Source: Parcubacteria bacterium C7867-004 (GTDB lineage: Bacteria > Patescibacteria > Paceibacteria > UBA9973 > UBA2103). Taken from it: 64,000 nt of DNA. The DNA is taken from contig LFCN01000006.1 in assembly GCA_001189075.1 (NCBI GenBank), positions 186,001 to 250,000 on the forward strand. The letters are read 5' to 3'. Below the pieces are notes generated by a model that had not been told where the DNA came from, did no database searches, and saw nothing but the letters and a program-made list of their open reading frames with translations. The translations under genes and the position numbers were made by a program. Below are positions 8,511 through 18,100 of the stretch, in pieces. The number at the start of each line of letters is the position of its first letter. The first letter of the stretch is position 1.

Positions 8511-8519
8511 GCTAGCTAT

Positions 8520-8590
8520 AGCGGGGTAGAGGAGAGGTACCTCGGGAGGCTCATAACCTCCAGACGCCGGTTCGATTCCGGCCCCCGCAA
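8520..8590 (+). tRNA. Initiator tRNA-fMet (CAT)
   Basis: The cloverleaf folds with anticodon stem GGAGG/CCTCC around loop CTCATAA, and T stem GCCGG/CCGGC with loop TTCGATT. The acceptor matches bacterial initiators: positions 2-7 GCGGGG pair with CCCCGC while position 1 (A) and position 72 (A) do not pair, the hallmark that blocks elongator use and allows formylation. The third anticodon-stem pair is A-T instead of the usual G-C. CCA is not encoded. Confidence 0.9.
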
Positions 8591-8592
8591 CA

Positions 8593-8632
8593 AGATATAA
8601 GAAAACCGCCGAAAGGCGGTTTTCTTATATCT
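8593..8632 (+). terminator. Strong bidirectional terminator after tRNA-fMet
   Basis: The 18-base arms are perfect complements (AAAACCGCC core, GAAA loop, GGCGGTTTT), giving an A-tract stem base on one side and a T-tract on the other. It starts two bases after the tRNA. Confidence 0.85.
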
Positions 8633-8706
8633 CTGTAGAAGCACAAATCCTCTTATGCAAATAGTCTGGCGTTTACATTGCACCGATCATTGCTACAGTA
8701 ATCTAT

Positions 8707-9237
8707 ATGAGCGAAGGACCAGGAAAATATTTCAATAAGGCACCGGTGCCTGAGAGACAGACGCAACAAGAATCTTCCGAGGGAGAGCGGACCAATCAGG
8801 CACTCGGGGAGTTTGCAGCAGCTTTTGGTTTAGATCAGGAAAGGGTCATTAAACACTTTGCGAGCCTGAGTTCAAGGAAAGGACCCATGGAAGCAGTCGC
8901 TGATCTGTTTAGTGAGGCAGCGCATGTGCAGCATTATGGGCCTGCTGATGCTGGAAAGTATCAAAAGCTCGTTGTTGGGGCGCTCGGTCCCGGATACACC
9001 GCTCTGCTACCCACGCCAGGTCAAACGTTTGACCCAAACATTCACGAAGATACATCGACTGCCACTAAGCAGTGGGATCCGAATACGCAGGCGGCATTTG
9101 TGCCAAAAATATTTAGTGTCATCTTGCCAGGCATCTCGGGCCCCGAAGGCAGTACGGTCAAAAGTTTGATCTCAACAAGTAGCAGTAGCTATAGTTTCCT
9201 TGCTCAAGAGAGATCCAATCGACGTAAGGCTGCTTAG
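8707..9237 (+). CDS. Hypothetical soluble protein
   Basis: A 176-residue, polar protein without signal or membrane segments. It is flanked by two near-identical terminators and so forms a single-gene unit. The promoter TTTACA (8672-8677), 16-base spacer and TACAGT (8694-8699) end 7 bases before the ATG, so it is probably leaderless. A short stretch, GQTFDPNIHEDT, recalls the FDPNxHEAV signature of GrpE, but the surrounding sequence does not look like GrpE and the match may be chance. No function can be assigned. Confidence 0.6.
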   Translation: MSEGPGKYFNKAPVPERQTQQESSEGERTNQALGEFAAAFGLDQERVIKHFASLSSRKGPMEAVADLFSEAAHVQHYGPADAGKYQKLVVGALGPGYTALLPTPGQTFDPNIHEDTSTATKQWDPNTQAAFVPKIFSVILPGISGPEGSTVKSLISTSSSSYSFLAQERSNRRKAA

Positions 9238-9245
9238 TTTCGAAA

Positions 9246-9292
9246 GCATGATAAGAGAAAACCGCCGAAAGGCGGTTTTCTCTTTATCATGC
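9246..9292 (+). terminator. Terminator hairpin after the 8.7 kb gene
   Basis: Arms of about 21 bases with one bulged T share the core AAAACCGCC-GAAA-GGCGGTTTT with the terminator at 8593, as if one was copied from the other. T-rich sequence follows on the plus strand. Confidence 0.8.
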
Positions 9293-9365
9293 TCCATGAG
9301 TTTTGTGTGGAGAGAAGGCTATCCACGAGACCGAGAATGCTACTATTCGTGTACGTATTTCTTTG

Positions 9366-10397
9366 ATGGGAAAAAGTATCTTTCTTAAGGGATCAAAGCA
9401 GCGACCCCGCGTTTCTTCGGAGTACCTGATCATTCCCAATAAATATTCTTTCCAGCTCATACAGAGCGTCAAGACACCGATCGCGACACCGGTCGCGCAG
9501 GAGGCGCATATCGCCGCTGCGGCTCCAGAACCTCTGGCGGCCGAAGCAGTTGCTCCGGTACTGGCTCAAGCGCCGCAGCAAGAGATTCCGAAAGTAACAG
9601 CCAAGCGCATCGAGCAAGAGCCGAAGACTGGCGTCGATGAAAGCAAGAGGCTCTTTCTCCGGCTTGCTGGGGTGGCGGGGCTCGGCGTGGTCGCGGCGAC
9701 GGTGCTCCCCAAGAGCGCGCAGGCATATGTCATGGGAAGCTCGCCTACCTCAGGGGTCGTGGGGGTAAAGAACGCGGCCAATACGCGTATCGATCCCGCT
9801 ACAGAAGGTGGCAATCTCGCCTCAATAAAGACGAATACTGATCCGTTCAATGCCTCCGGAGCCGGCGGGTACGTGCGTCAGGACTCCACCGGGACCATAG
9901 CGAAGGAAACCGGAGGGAATCTCGCGACCATCGCGGGGAAGGATTTCGCTACGCAGGCGACGCTCGCGGAGATCAAGGCGCAGACCGACAAGTTCACCTT
10001 CAGTGGAAGCAACCTGCTCACATCGGGAGGCGGCGGAGGGGGAGGTGCGGTAACGGTCAACGACACGACCGATACGCAGATAAACCCCGCGACCGACGAC
10101 AGCGCGATGCTGCTGAGAAGGCTTGTGCGCCAAGTCGATTCGCTCGCTGTAGTCGACTCCGCGCAGCGCCAGAAGGTAACGATCGATTCGATCACCGGTT
10201 CGCTCACGTTGAGCACCATTACGACGGTCGGTACGGTTACGGCTGTTACGACCGTATCGACGGTCACCACCGTCAGCACACTCACGTCTGCAACCAACCT
10301 CGTTGCGCTCGGCGGCGTCGACGGTCGTTATCTACATATAGATACAGCGAGGAACATGTATGCTAACGGTATTCGCACGAATCTTCTGTTCTCCTAA
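9366..10397 (+). CDS. Exported phage-structure-like protein with variant Tat signal
   Basis: Counting from the ATG at 9366 (343 residues), residues 1-90 are an Ala/Pro/Glu-rich N-terminal extension. Residues 92-120 look like a twin-arginine signal with Lys-Arg in place of Arg-Arg: SKRLFLRLAG, a hydrophobic core, then KSAQA as cleavage site. The mature part contains a GGGGGGG linker and a region rich in TTV repeats (STITTVGTVTAVTTVS). The C-terminal segment is DTARNMYANGIRTNLLFS, a type of ending I associate with phage structural proteins. tatC and tatA are three genes downstream in the same direction, so Tat export is attractive. An earlier TTG (9303) is possible as start. The function is inferred, not shown. 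Confidence 0.6.
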   Translation: MGKSIFLKGSKQRPRVSSEYLIIPNKYSFQLIQSVKTPIATPVAQEAHIAAAAPEPLAAEAVAPVLAQAPQQEIPKVTAKRIEQEPKTGVDESKRLFLRLAGVAGLGVVAATVLPKSAQAYVMGSSPTSGVVGVKNAANTRIDPATEGGNLASIKTNTDPFNASGAGGYVRQDSTGTIAKETGGNLATIAGKDFATQATLAEIKAQTDKFTFSGSNLLTSGGGGGGGAVTVNDTTDTQINPATDDSAMLLRRLVRQVDSLAVVDSAQRQKVTIDSITGSLTLSTITTVGTVTAVTTVSTVTTVSTLTSATNLVALGGVDGRYLHIDTARNMYANGIRTNLLFS

Positions 10398-10403
10398 TTT
10401 TGC

Positions 10404-13241
10404 ATGGCTGTTACCAACAATCTGAAGCCGCAAGTAGACCTCCCTGTCTGGGAGTGGTGCCGCTTTACGCCTACCGCAACTGTCGCCCTTTCAGGGATGG
10501 CCACAGCCGATGATGGTAGCGCTCGCTTTATCTATTACATCTCCGCTTCCTCGTTCTATCGATATGACACGTACGCCGATGCGTGGCAGCAGCTCGCGAC
10601 TCCGAACACTGCTCCATTCGCGGCACTCTCGCTTAGGTATACCGGATTCCGTGGATACCACGGAAGGGTACTGAGTGCGGGCGCAACCAGCGTGCAGATC
10701 GGTGGACTCCGTGGAGCAACGCTCAACGGGAAGACCATAAAGATACTTAGTGGTCCAGGAATAGGCCAGGAGCGCGTACTCACGTTCACTGGAGAGACCA
10801 TCCACGATATGGGTGTGATCACGGCGACGACGACGCTCACGCTTGCTGATTCCACGAAGAAGTGGAAGTTCAATCAGTGGTCGGGATACGTCGTCGGTAT
10901 CACGTTCGGCACGGACGCGACCCAATACAAGAAGATCCTCTATAACGATGCAACCACGCTGTATATCAGTGACGCGAACCTCCAGCCCCACGATCCCTGG
11001 AATAACCAGCCGTTCGCTGCGATAGCGCCGTATGCGCTCCCGGTCACGACCGCCGGTTCGCAAGCGCACTTCCAGATTATTTCCCAGACGTATTCGGTTG
11101 ATGCGTGGACTGTACAGCCCGACTACCGTTCGAATTACACTACCAATACCGGCGGCGTATACCTATTCTCCGGCTCTAACTCCGCACCCTTTTTCACGCT
11201 CCAGTACTACGACATCATTCATGACTCGTGGCAGACCAAGACCTGTAACCAGGCACTGCTCGCCGCGACGCTCAGTACCGACTGTACGTTCGAGCGCATG
11301 GCCAAGACCGGTACCGCATTCCTCTCCTCCACGGCGACCGCAGGCGCGGCCCGTACGCTCACCGACTCCGTACAGACGATGACCGTCGATCGGTATGCGA
11401 ACTATCGCGTGCTCATAACGGGAGGAACTGGCATCGGCCAGAGCCGCAGGATCATCTGCAACACTGCGACCGTTTTCACGGTGAACAAGGCGTGGGACAC
11501 GAATCCGGACGCCACTTCGACCTATGAGATATGGGGAGACTATGACAAGGCGTTCTTCTCCGGTCATGCTGGAGCAGCGATGCTTCAGTATTCACCTTCA
11601 AACGATTTCTGGATGCAGGGTGCCAGCTTCGATGACGGTGTGGTCGCGAACATCGGCGTGAAGATGAGCGGATGGGAAGCACTCGGTGTGACTACCGGCG
11701 CAAGGATCGCCGCGGGCGTGACAGCAGTGAATGCGACCCCGACTGCGGGAGGTACGGGATATTTGGTGGGTGACATCCTGACGTGTTCGGTGGGCGGTAC
11801 GGCAGCCCGCGTCATCGTTACAGCCATAGCGCCGACTGGCATCGTGAGTACTATCGAGCTCGTCGCGGCGGGTACCGGCACGGGCTTTACGACCGGCACC
11901 GGTAAGGCGACGACTGGCGGCACCGGCTCCGGCTGCACCATCGAGATAACCTCAGTCGGCGCTACGTGTCTTGTCACTACCGCTTCCGCAAACTGGTTCA
12001 AGACCGGAGACTCAGTAACATTCTCCGGATGTTCTGACAGCGCCTATAACGTCGCACACACCATTCTCGGCGCGGGTTCCACTACAACCTTTGATGTCGC
12101 GACCTCAGCGGCAGGTTCCATGGCCGCTTCGAACTCGCAGTCGACCACCGTAATCGTCGATGCGTCGAAGAGCTGGACCACGAATGAGCATGTCGGAAAG
12201 CTCGTACATCTCTCGGTCGCAGGCACTGCTCCTACTGCGCAGATCCGATGGATAACCGCCAATACCGCGACCACACTTACAGTCGCGACCATAGTCGCGG
12301 GAGTGAACGGTACCTCGAAGTACGCTATCTATGATTCGAAAGTGTTCGGTACGGATAATCAGTTCAAGCCCGCCAACCAGCAGAACTGGGGTCATGCGTC
12401 CGGCGGCTCGACCACGACGCTCATCGACGCATCGAAGAGCTGGGTTGTGAATGCCTGGGCAGGGTACAAGCTCCGTATAGAATCAGGAACAGGTTTTGCA
12501 ACCGGCATAATCTCTATCACCTCGAACACAGCGACGACGCTCACCTATACCACCCAGGGATTCACGCCGGACGCGACGACACACTACGAGATTGCCGACA
12601 GCTGGGGACTCATGACGGCGGCATCGACCACCACCGTAACCGAGACCACGACCAAGAACTGGACAACGAACATGTGGGCAGGAAAGAGGATTCGCATCAC
12701 GGGCGGTACCTCGCCGGGGCAGGAGGTAGCGATAACATCGAACACCGCAACCGTCATAACGATGGCAACGGTAACGCTCCCTGATACCACCTCTACCTAT
12801 GCGATACTCGGTGCTCCAGCACGCGGTGCGGGTACTCAGCTTATATGGATATGGGGGAATTCAGACGCAACAACGAAAGGGAGGTTGATGCTTTCGCCAC
12901 GAGGCGGCGCTTCGAACACGTTCGATCTCTATGACATACCGACCGCACGGTGGGTGTACGGCTATTTCATATCTCCCCAAGCCGAGACGTTCACGACAGG
13001 ATCCATGTATGCGTATGACGGGGAGAATACCGTGTATCTCCAGAAAGACGCGACCGGAAGGGTGTTCGCGTACAATGTATCGACCAATGCGGTCAGTGCG
13101 CTCGGTACGATCCCGTACGGTCATTCGACCGCTATCATCGGGAACCGAATGGAGATAGTCGAGACCACGGATGGTCTCAAGTACCTCTACATGATGCGTC
13201 ATACGGGATCCGAGATGTGGCGCATGCTCATCTTCTTTTAA
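10404..13241 (+). CDS. Large beta-repeat protein, phage structural-like
   Basis: A 945-residue protein without signal peptide or membrane helix, rich in Thr, Ala and Gly. The N-terminal part (WEWCRFTPTATVAL, then FYRYDTYADAWQQLATP) and a matching C-terminal part look like Kelch-type or propeller-like beta segments. Between them are at least four copies of a 50-60 residue motif: a Lys-Ser-Trp/Asn-Trp start, WAGK-like, I-x-G-T-x-x-G, then SNTATTLT. Such repeats occur in large phage tail or fibre proteins. It starts 6 bases after the Tat-signal protein gene and ends 2 bases before the next. Whether it is exported or part of a particle is unknown. Confidence 0.6.
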   Translation: MAVTNNLKPQVDLPVWEWCRFTPTATVALSGMATADDGSARFIYYISASSFYRYDTYADAWQQLATPNTAPFAALSLRYTGFRGYHGRVLSAGATSVQIGGLRGATLNGKTIKILSGPGIGQERVLTFTGETIHDMGVITATTTLTLADSTKKWKFNQWSGYVVGITFGTDATQYKKILYNDATTLYISDANLQPHDPWNNQPFAAIAPYALPVTTAGSQAHFQIISQTYSVDAWTVQPDYRSNYTTNTGGVYLFSGSNSAPFFTLQYYDIIHDSWQTKTCNQALLAATLSTDCTFERMAKTGTAFLSSTATAGAARTLTDSVQTMTVDRYANYRVLITGGTGIGQSRRIICNTATVFTVNKAWDTNPDATSTYEIWGDYDKAFFSGHAGAAMLQYSPSNDFWMQGASFDDGVVANIGVKMSGWEALGVTTGARIAAGVTAVNATPTAGGTGYLVGDILTCSVGGTAARVIVTAIAPTGIVSTIELVAAGTGTGFTTGTGKATTGGTGSGCTIEITSVGATCLVTTASANWFKTGDSVTFSGCSDSAYNVAHTILGAGSTTTFDVATSAAGSMAASNSQSTTVIVDASKSWTTNEHVGKLVHLSVAGTAPTAQIRWITANTATTLTVATIVAGVNGTSKYAIYDSKVFGTDNQFKPANQQNWGHASGGSTTTLIDASKSWVVNAWAGYKLRIESGTGFATGIISITSNTATTLTYTTQGFTPDATTHYEIADSWGLMTAASTTTVTETTTKNWTTNMWAGKRIRITGGTSPGQEVAITSNTATVITMATVTLPDTTSTYAILGAPARGAGTQLIWIWGNSDATTKGRLMLSPRGGASNTFDLYDIPTARWVYGYFISPQAETFTTGSMYAYDGENTVYLQKDATGRVFAYNVSTNAVSALGTIPYGHSTAIIGNRMEIVETTDGLKYLYMMRHTGSEMWRMLIFF

Positions 13242-13243
13242 TT

Positions 13244-14104
13244 ATGAATATTGATTACCTCACGCAGCTGCTCACGAACCGCCTCGCAGCCCTCGCGCTC
13301 TCCAAAGATCAGGCGTTCCAATCGGGCGACCTTGAGCGCATCAACCTGCTTGATGTGGAGATGGCAGAAGTAGAGAACACCCTCTCCCAGCTGCGCCTGC
13401 TCTCCAATATCACCATCGCGGCGGCTGTCGCGAACACTACTCCTGCGCAGATAGTCTCGACGGGACTCGATGCCGTTCAGAACATTGTTCAGGGACCTTC
13501 GGCGGGTGCCGTTATCAACGGCTACGATATCTCCGCGTATGCGACCGATCCGCTCTACGAGCAGAAAGTGCAGGGTATTCTCGACGCGATGCCGGCCTTC
13601 GTTACCGCCGAAGATATCGATACCTATGTGCAGGAAGCGGCTCCTGGAAGTCCGGTGACCGGCGCGATGATACTTGCCGCTGCTTCTGAGAACTTGGTCG
13701 ACTCCCGCCTCATGATGGCGATCATGCGTAACGATTCGCAATTTGGTACGCAGGGCGTCGGCGCGAGGACCAATAACCCGGGTAACGTCGGAAATACGGG
13801 CACTTCAGAGCAGATGTATCCTTCCTGGGACGAAGGCGTGCGTGCGGGCGCCGAGTGGCTCAGCCGTCATCGCGCGGTAGCTCCCGTTGCACAAGAGATC
13901 GTCATCGAGCCGGTTCCCGAACCAGCACCTACTCCCGCGCCTAAAAAGACCCGGAAGCTCAATATCAAGGTAGAGGAGGATCCCCGCGTAGATCCCATAC
14001 CTCCTGTCGAGACCCCTATAGACATCGTTCCGGTTGAAGAGGTGCCGCAAGCGACCACTACCCCGGCCCTTCCTGAAGACCCGGCGACCACCACCCCCTC
14101 GTAG
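13244..14104 (+). CDS. Putative peptidoglycan hydrolase-like protein with Pro-rich tail
   Basis: Of the 286 residues, the first 60 are a helical segment (YLTQLLTNRLAALALSKDQAF) like small phage tail components. Residues about 145-220 read LMMAIMRNDSQFGTQG, then NNPGNVGN and SWDEGVRAGAEWL, which resembles lysozyme-like/glucosaminidase domains of the FlgJ or endolysin kind, where a Glu-containing first helix is catalytic. Here that position reads Asp/Asn-Asp, so activity is uncertain. The last 70 residues are Pro/Glu/Thr-rich. The gene follows the 945-residue protein by 2 bases and precedes tatC. I chose the ATG at 13244 because the earlier frame only overlaps the previous gene. Confidence 0.55.
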   Translation: MNIDYLTQLLTNRLAALALSKDQAFQSGDLERINLLDVEMAEVENTLSQLRLLSNITIAAAVANTTPAQIVSTGLDAVQNIVQGPSAGAVINGYDISAYATDPLYEQKVQGILDAMPAFVTAEDIDTYVQEAAPGSPVTGAMILAAASENLVDSRLMMAIMRNDSQFGTQGVGARTNNPGNVGNTGTSEQMYPSWDEGVRAGAEWLSRHRAVAPVAQEIVIEPVPEPAPTPAPKKTRKLNIKVEEDPRVDPIPPVETPIDIVPVEEVPQATTTPALPEDPATTTPS

Positions 14105-14126
14105 TCCGGCGTGAGATACTGGGGCC

Positions 14127-14858
14127 ATGGAGGAGATCGAGGTCTACATCGCTAAGTACGGGCATTACCTGGAGGAGATACGGAAGCGGATTTACCGCAT
14201 CGTTATTGTCTATATCGTCGCGTTCCTCGCGGGACTCTTCTCGACGAATCTGTTCGTGCGCTTCTTCATAACGTATCTCAATGTCGATAACGTGACGATC
14301 GTCGCGACTTCGCCGTTTCAGCTGCTTGATCTGGCAATGAGTATCGGGTTCTTCCTTGCGACCATAGTAACCATCCCGTTCGCCATCCAACAGATCTATT
14401 CGTTCCTCAGTGGGGGACTGCTGCCGCACGAGCGAAGGATATTCTTCACACTTATCCCGCTCTCGGTGCTGCTGTTCCTCGTCGGTTTCACCTACGGGTT
14501 CGGGGTCATGTACTACGCGGTAGAGGTCATTGCGCAAGTGAACGTGAGCTTCGGGATAACTAACCTCTGGAACGTCAGCCATTTCATATCCCAGATGCTG
14601 ATCACGGCGGCCCTGCTCGGCATGATATTCGAGTTCCCAATCATGCTCACGCTCCTCATACGCATCGGCCTCTTCCCGGTGTCCTTTTTACGCCGTAAAA
14701 GGCGCATTGCTATGGCCGCGATCTTCGTTTTTGTTGCTTTACTTCCCCCAACCGACGGGCTATCCTTTATGATAATGTCCTTGCCGCTCGTGGGGATATA
14801 TGAGCTCACTATCGTGCTCAATTCCTTCTACAAGCGGAAAGAACCCTTAGAAACATAA
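14127..14858 (+). CDS. tatC: Sec-independent translocase subunit TatC
   Basis: TatC is the membrane receptor for twin-arginine signal peptides. The 243 residues contain six hydrophobic segments. Family marks are HYLEEIRKRI near the N terminus, TSPFQLL after the first periplasmic loop, FEFPIML in the fourth segment and LPPTDGLS before the fifth. GATACT at 14115-14120 ends 6 bases before the ATG, predicting a leaderless mRNA. tatA follows by 12 bases. No tatB is seen, so the system is of the minimal TatAC type. Confidence 0.92.
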   Translation: MEEIEVYIAKYGHYLEEIRKRIYRIVIVYIVAFLAGLFSTNLFVRFFITYLNVDNVTIVATSPFQLLDLAMSIGFFLATIVTIPFAIQQIYSFLSGGLLPHERRIFFTLIPLSVLLFLVGFTYGFGVMYYAVEVIAQVNVSFGITNLWNVSHFISQMLITAALLGMIFEFPIMLTLLIRIGLFPVSFLRRKRRIAMAAIFVFVALLPPTDGLSFMIMSLPLVGIYELTIVLNSFYKRKEPLET

Positions 14859-14870
14859 CTCTCGTCGCCT

Positions 14871-15038
14871 ATGTTCGGACTCGGATCAAATGAACTGATA
14901 ATCATCGCAGTCATACTCGTGCTCCTCTTTGGTGCGACCCGCATCCCGGCGCTCACTAAGGGCATCGCGCAGGCAATTCGCGAGCTTCGCGGCGCGTTCA
15001 AGGACGAAGAGTTCAGCGACGAGAAGAAAAAGTCTTAG
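14871..15038 (+). CDS. tatA: Sec-independent translocase subunit TatA
   Basis: A short 55-residue gene. The N terminus MFGLGSNELIIIAVILVLLF is the single membrane helix. It is followed by the hinge FGATRIPAL (FGxxxxP motif), the amphipathic helix TKGIAQAIRELRGAFKDE and a charged tail. TatA subunits oligomerise to let folded proteins pass. It lies 12 bases after tatC and is co-transcribed. The likely local client is the Tat-type signal protein at 9.4 kb. Confidence 0.9.
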   Translation: MFGLGSNELIIIAVILVLLFGATRIPALTKGIAQAIRELRGAFKDEEFSDEKKKS

Positions 15039-15069
15039 TCTCTCCTCCGAGGGACGGATTTTTGTATGA

Positions 15070-15093
15070 GATATCCGCCAGGAATGGCGGGTA
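15070..15093 (+). terminator. Hairpin between tatA and the surface-protein operon
   Basis: ATATCCGCCA pairs with TGGCGGGTAT (one G-T pair) around GGAA. No T-run follows, so it could be a weak terminator or part of the regulatory region of the next operon. Confidence 0.4.
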
Positions 15094-15120
15094 TAGAGCG
15101 CTTCATGAACGTGCGATGAT

Positions 15121-15128
15121 GCTAGAAT
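15121..15128 (+). promoter_or_regulatory. Extended -10 promoter of the cohesin/dockerin-like operon
   Basis: TAGAAT at 15123-15128 is preceded by TGC, giving an extended -10. Transcription would start near 15135, leaving a leader of about 38 bases, unlike most genes here. Confidence 0.45.
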
Positions 15129-15172
15129 CATATAGGTAGCGGCTTTCAGTAGGGAAGTGGTGGCGACGGTGC

Positions 15173-18100
15173 ATGAACCTATATTTTTCGCATACAAAAA
15201 CGAGCCGCTCTGCCGCACTATCGGTATTCTTCCCTGTGCTCTTCGCGGCGCTCATGGTTCCCGTCGGCGTCTTTGCCGACTATCAGGAATACCTGCCGGG
15301 TACGGCAGTGAATATAGGGGAGTTCGTGTATGACGATGATTTCCAGGCGACCACCACGGCCAACTGCATCGTCACGGTCTATGACCCGACGGGGGCGGTA
15401 GCGGTGAATGCGGCTGCGATGACGGCGACGGCCAACAGCTGGTATTCCTATTCGTTCACGCCGGACTCGATCGAAGGCACCTGGCCTTCAGAAATGTCCT
15501 GTGGTTCAGCGCTTTCAGGCGATCTCGTAAAAGGGGACAAGACATTCGTCGTAACGTCGAATATCGTCTCTTCTTCATCAGTAGCGGCCCTCGTGAATGC
15601 GAACACGAACACGGTAGTGGCATCCGCCAGCTCCTCGCTTGCGTCCACGCTTCCGGCGTCGATATGGAGCTACTCGGGGCGCACGCTCACCTCGTTCGGT
15701 ACGTTAGTTGCCGATATCTGGGCGAACGGCACGCGATCGCTCACCTCGGGCGTCGCTATTGCGAATGATATCTGGGCTGCAACGACGCGCACTCTTACCG
15801 GAGCCGGACTCGACTCAGGCTCACTCGCCACGCAGTCTGACGTAACGACTGCTTCCTCATCTCTTGGAAGCGCCATAACGACTGAGACTGCGGCAGTTAA
15901 TGCCAATACCAACGCAACGGTCGCAACCGCCTCAAGCTCGATTGCCGCAGTCGTAAACGCGAACACAAACACGCAGGTCCTCACTGCTTCCACGTCACTC
16001 GGCTCGACGCTTGCTTCCATCGGCTCGAGCATAACGAATATCCCGACGGCGGTCTGGGCAGCAGGTACTCGTACACTCACGGGCTTTGGAACACTCGCGT
16101 CTGACGTATGGGTAAATGGAACACGCACCCTTACCGGAGCCGGGCTCGACTCGGGATCACTCGCAACGCAGTCTGACGTAACGACCGCCTCTTCATCGCT
16201 CGGAAGCGCGATTGCGGCTGAGACATTGGCGGTCAACACCAACACAAATACGCAAGTCTTAACTGCTTCCACATCGCTTGGTTCAACCCTCACTTCGATT
16301 ACCGGCTCGATTGCAGGTATACCTGCTGCTGTCTGGGCCGCGGGCACTCGCAGTCTAACGACATTCGGCACGCTCGCCTCTGACGTATGGGCAAGCGGCA
16401 CGAGGACGCTCACGGGCGCAGGGCTCTCGTCCGGCTCGCTCGCTACTCAGACTGACGTGACGACTGCTTCCTCGTCGCTCGGGAGCGCTATTACCGCCGA
16501 AACCGCCGCAGTTAACGCGAACACTAATGCAACCGTCCTTGCTGCGAGTACGTCACTTGCATCCAATATCAATGCAAACACGAATCTTCAAGTCTTAACC
16601 GCTTCAACATCTCTAGGTTCAACCCTCACCTCAATTGCAGGTTCCATCACCGGTATTCCGGCGGCAGTCTGGGCCGCGGGATCTCGTACTCTCACCGGCT
16701 TCGGCACACTCGCATCTGATGTATGGTCTGTCGGTACCCGTACTCTTACTGGCGCAGGACTTTCGTCCGGTTCGCTTGCAACGCTTAGCGACGTAACAAC
16801 CGCGTCTTCATCGCTCGGCTCTGCTATCACGGTTGAAACCGCTGCCGTGAATGCGAATACGAACTCTGCTATCGGTACGGCAAGTTCTTCGCTGGCCGCG
16901 GTTATTAACGCGAACACAAACACGCAGGTCCTCACGGCCTCCACCTCGCTCGGCTCAACACTCGCTTCGATCGGCTCCAGCATAACGAATATTCCAACTG
17001 CGGTATGGGCGGCAGGAACTCGAAGCCTCACGACCTTTGGCACACTCGCATCTGATGTCTGGTCTGTCGGTACACGCACGCTCACCGGCGCAGGTCTCTC
17101 CTCCGGCTCGCTCGCTACTCAGACTGACGTGACAACCGCGTCTTCCTCACTCGGAAGCGCTATTACGGCTGGCACCGTTGCGGTTAATGCGAACACGAAT
17201 GCAACGGTTGCCAATGCATCAAGCTCGATCGCGGCTGTAGTGAACGCGAACACCAACACGCAGGTCCTCACCGCTTCATCCTCGCTCGGCGCATCCATAG
17301 CGGCTGTTCCACTCTCCGTCTGGAACGTCGCATCCTCTTCGCTCAATGTCGCCGGATCGATTGGAAAGCAACTCGCGCTTAATGTTGACGCGGCGATTTC
17401 GAGTGTCACGGGAGGTGTCGGATCTCTCACTGCTGCCGACGTATGGTCATACGCGACGCGCACACTCACCGGAGCCGGCCTCGACTCGGGATCACTCGCG
17501 ACGCAGTCTGATGTAACCACCGCGTCCTCTTCGATCGCCGCCGTTGTTAACGGCAACACGAATACGCAGGTCGCAGCCGGAACCGCGAGCGTGAACGGAA
17601 CGATCGGAACCGCCTCGAGCTCGATTGCGGCTGTAGTGAACGCGAACACCAACACGCAGGTCCTCACCGCTTCTACCTCGATTGGCTCGACACTCTCTTC
17701 GATCGGTTCGAGCATAACGAATATCCCGACCGCGGTATGGGCAGCGGGCACCCGTACTCTCACCGGCTTCGGCACACTCGCATCTGATGTATGGTCTGTC
17801 GGTACCCGCACCCTTACTGGCGCAGGACTATCAAGCGGTTCGCTCGCTACGCTTAGCGACGTAACGACCGCTTCGTCTTCGCTTGGAAGTGCTATTACGG
17901 CTGGAACCGCGAGCGTGAACGCGAACACGAATGCAACGGTGCTTACTGCGTCTTCTTCACTCGCAACGGTGATCAATGCGAACACCAACACGCAGGTTCT
18001 GACTGCTTCAACCTCTATCGGTTCGACCCTCACCTCGATTACCGGCTCAATCGCCGGTATTCCAGCGGCAGTCTGGGCCGCGGGATCTCGTACCCTCACG

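Noticed and set aside
8707..9237. GrpE nucleotide exchange factor
   Set aside because: Only a short FDPNIHEDT stretch matches. The long coiled coil and the beta domain pattern of GrpE are missing.
9366..14104. A complete prophage
   Set aside because: No terminase, portal, capsid, integrase or replication gene is found nearby; only structure-like and hydrolase-like proteins are seen.
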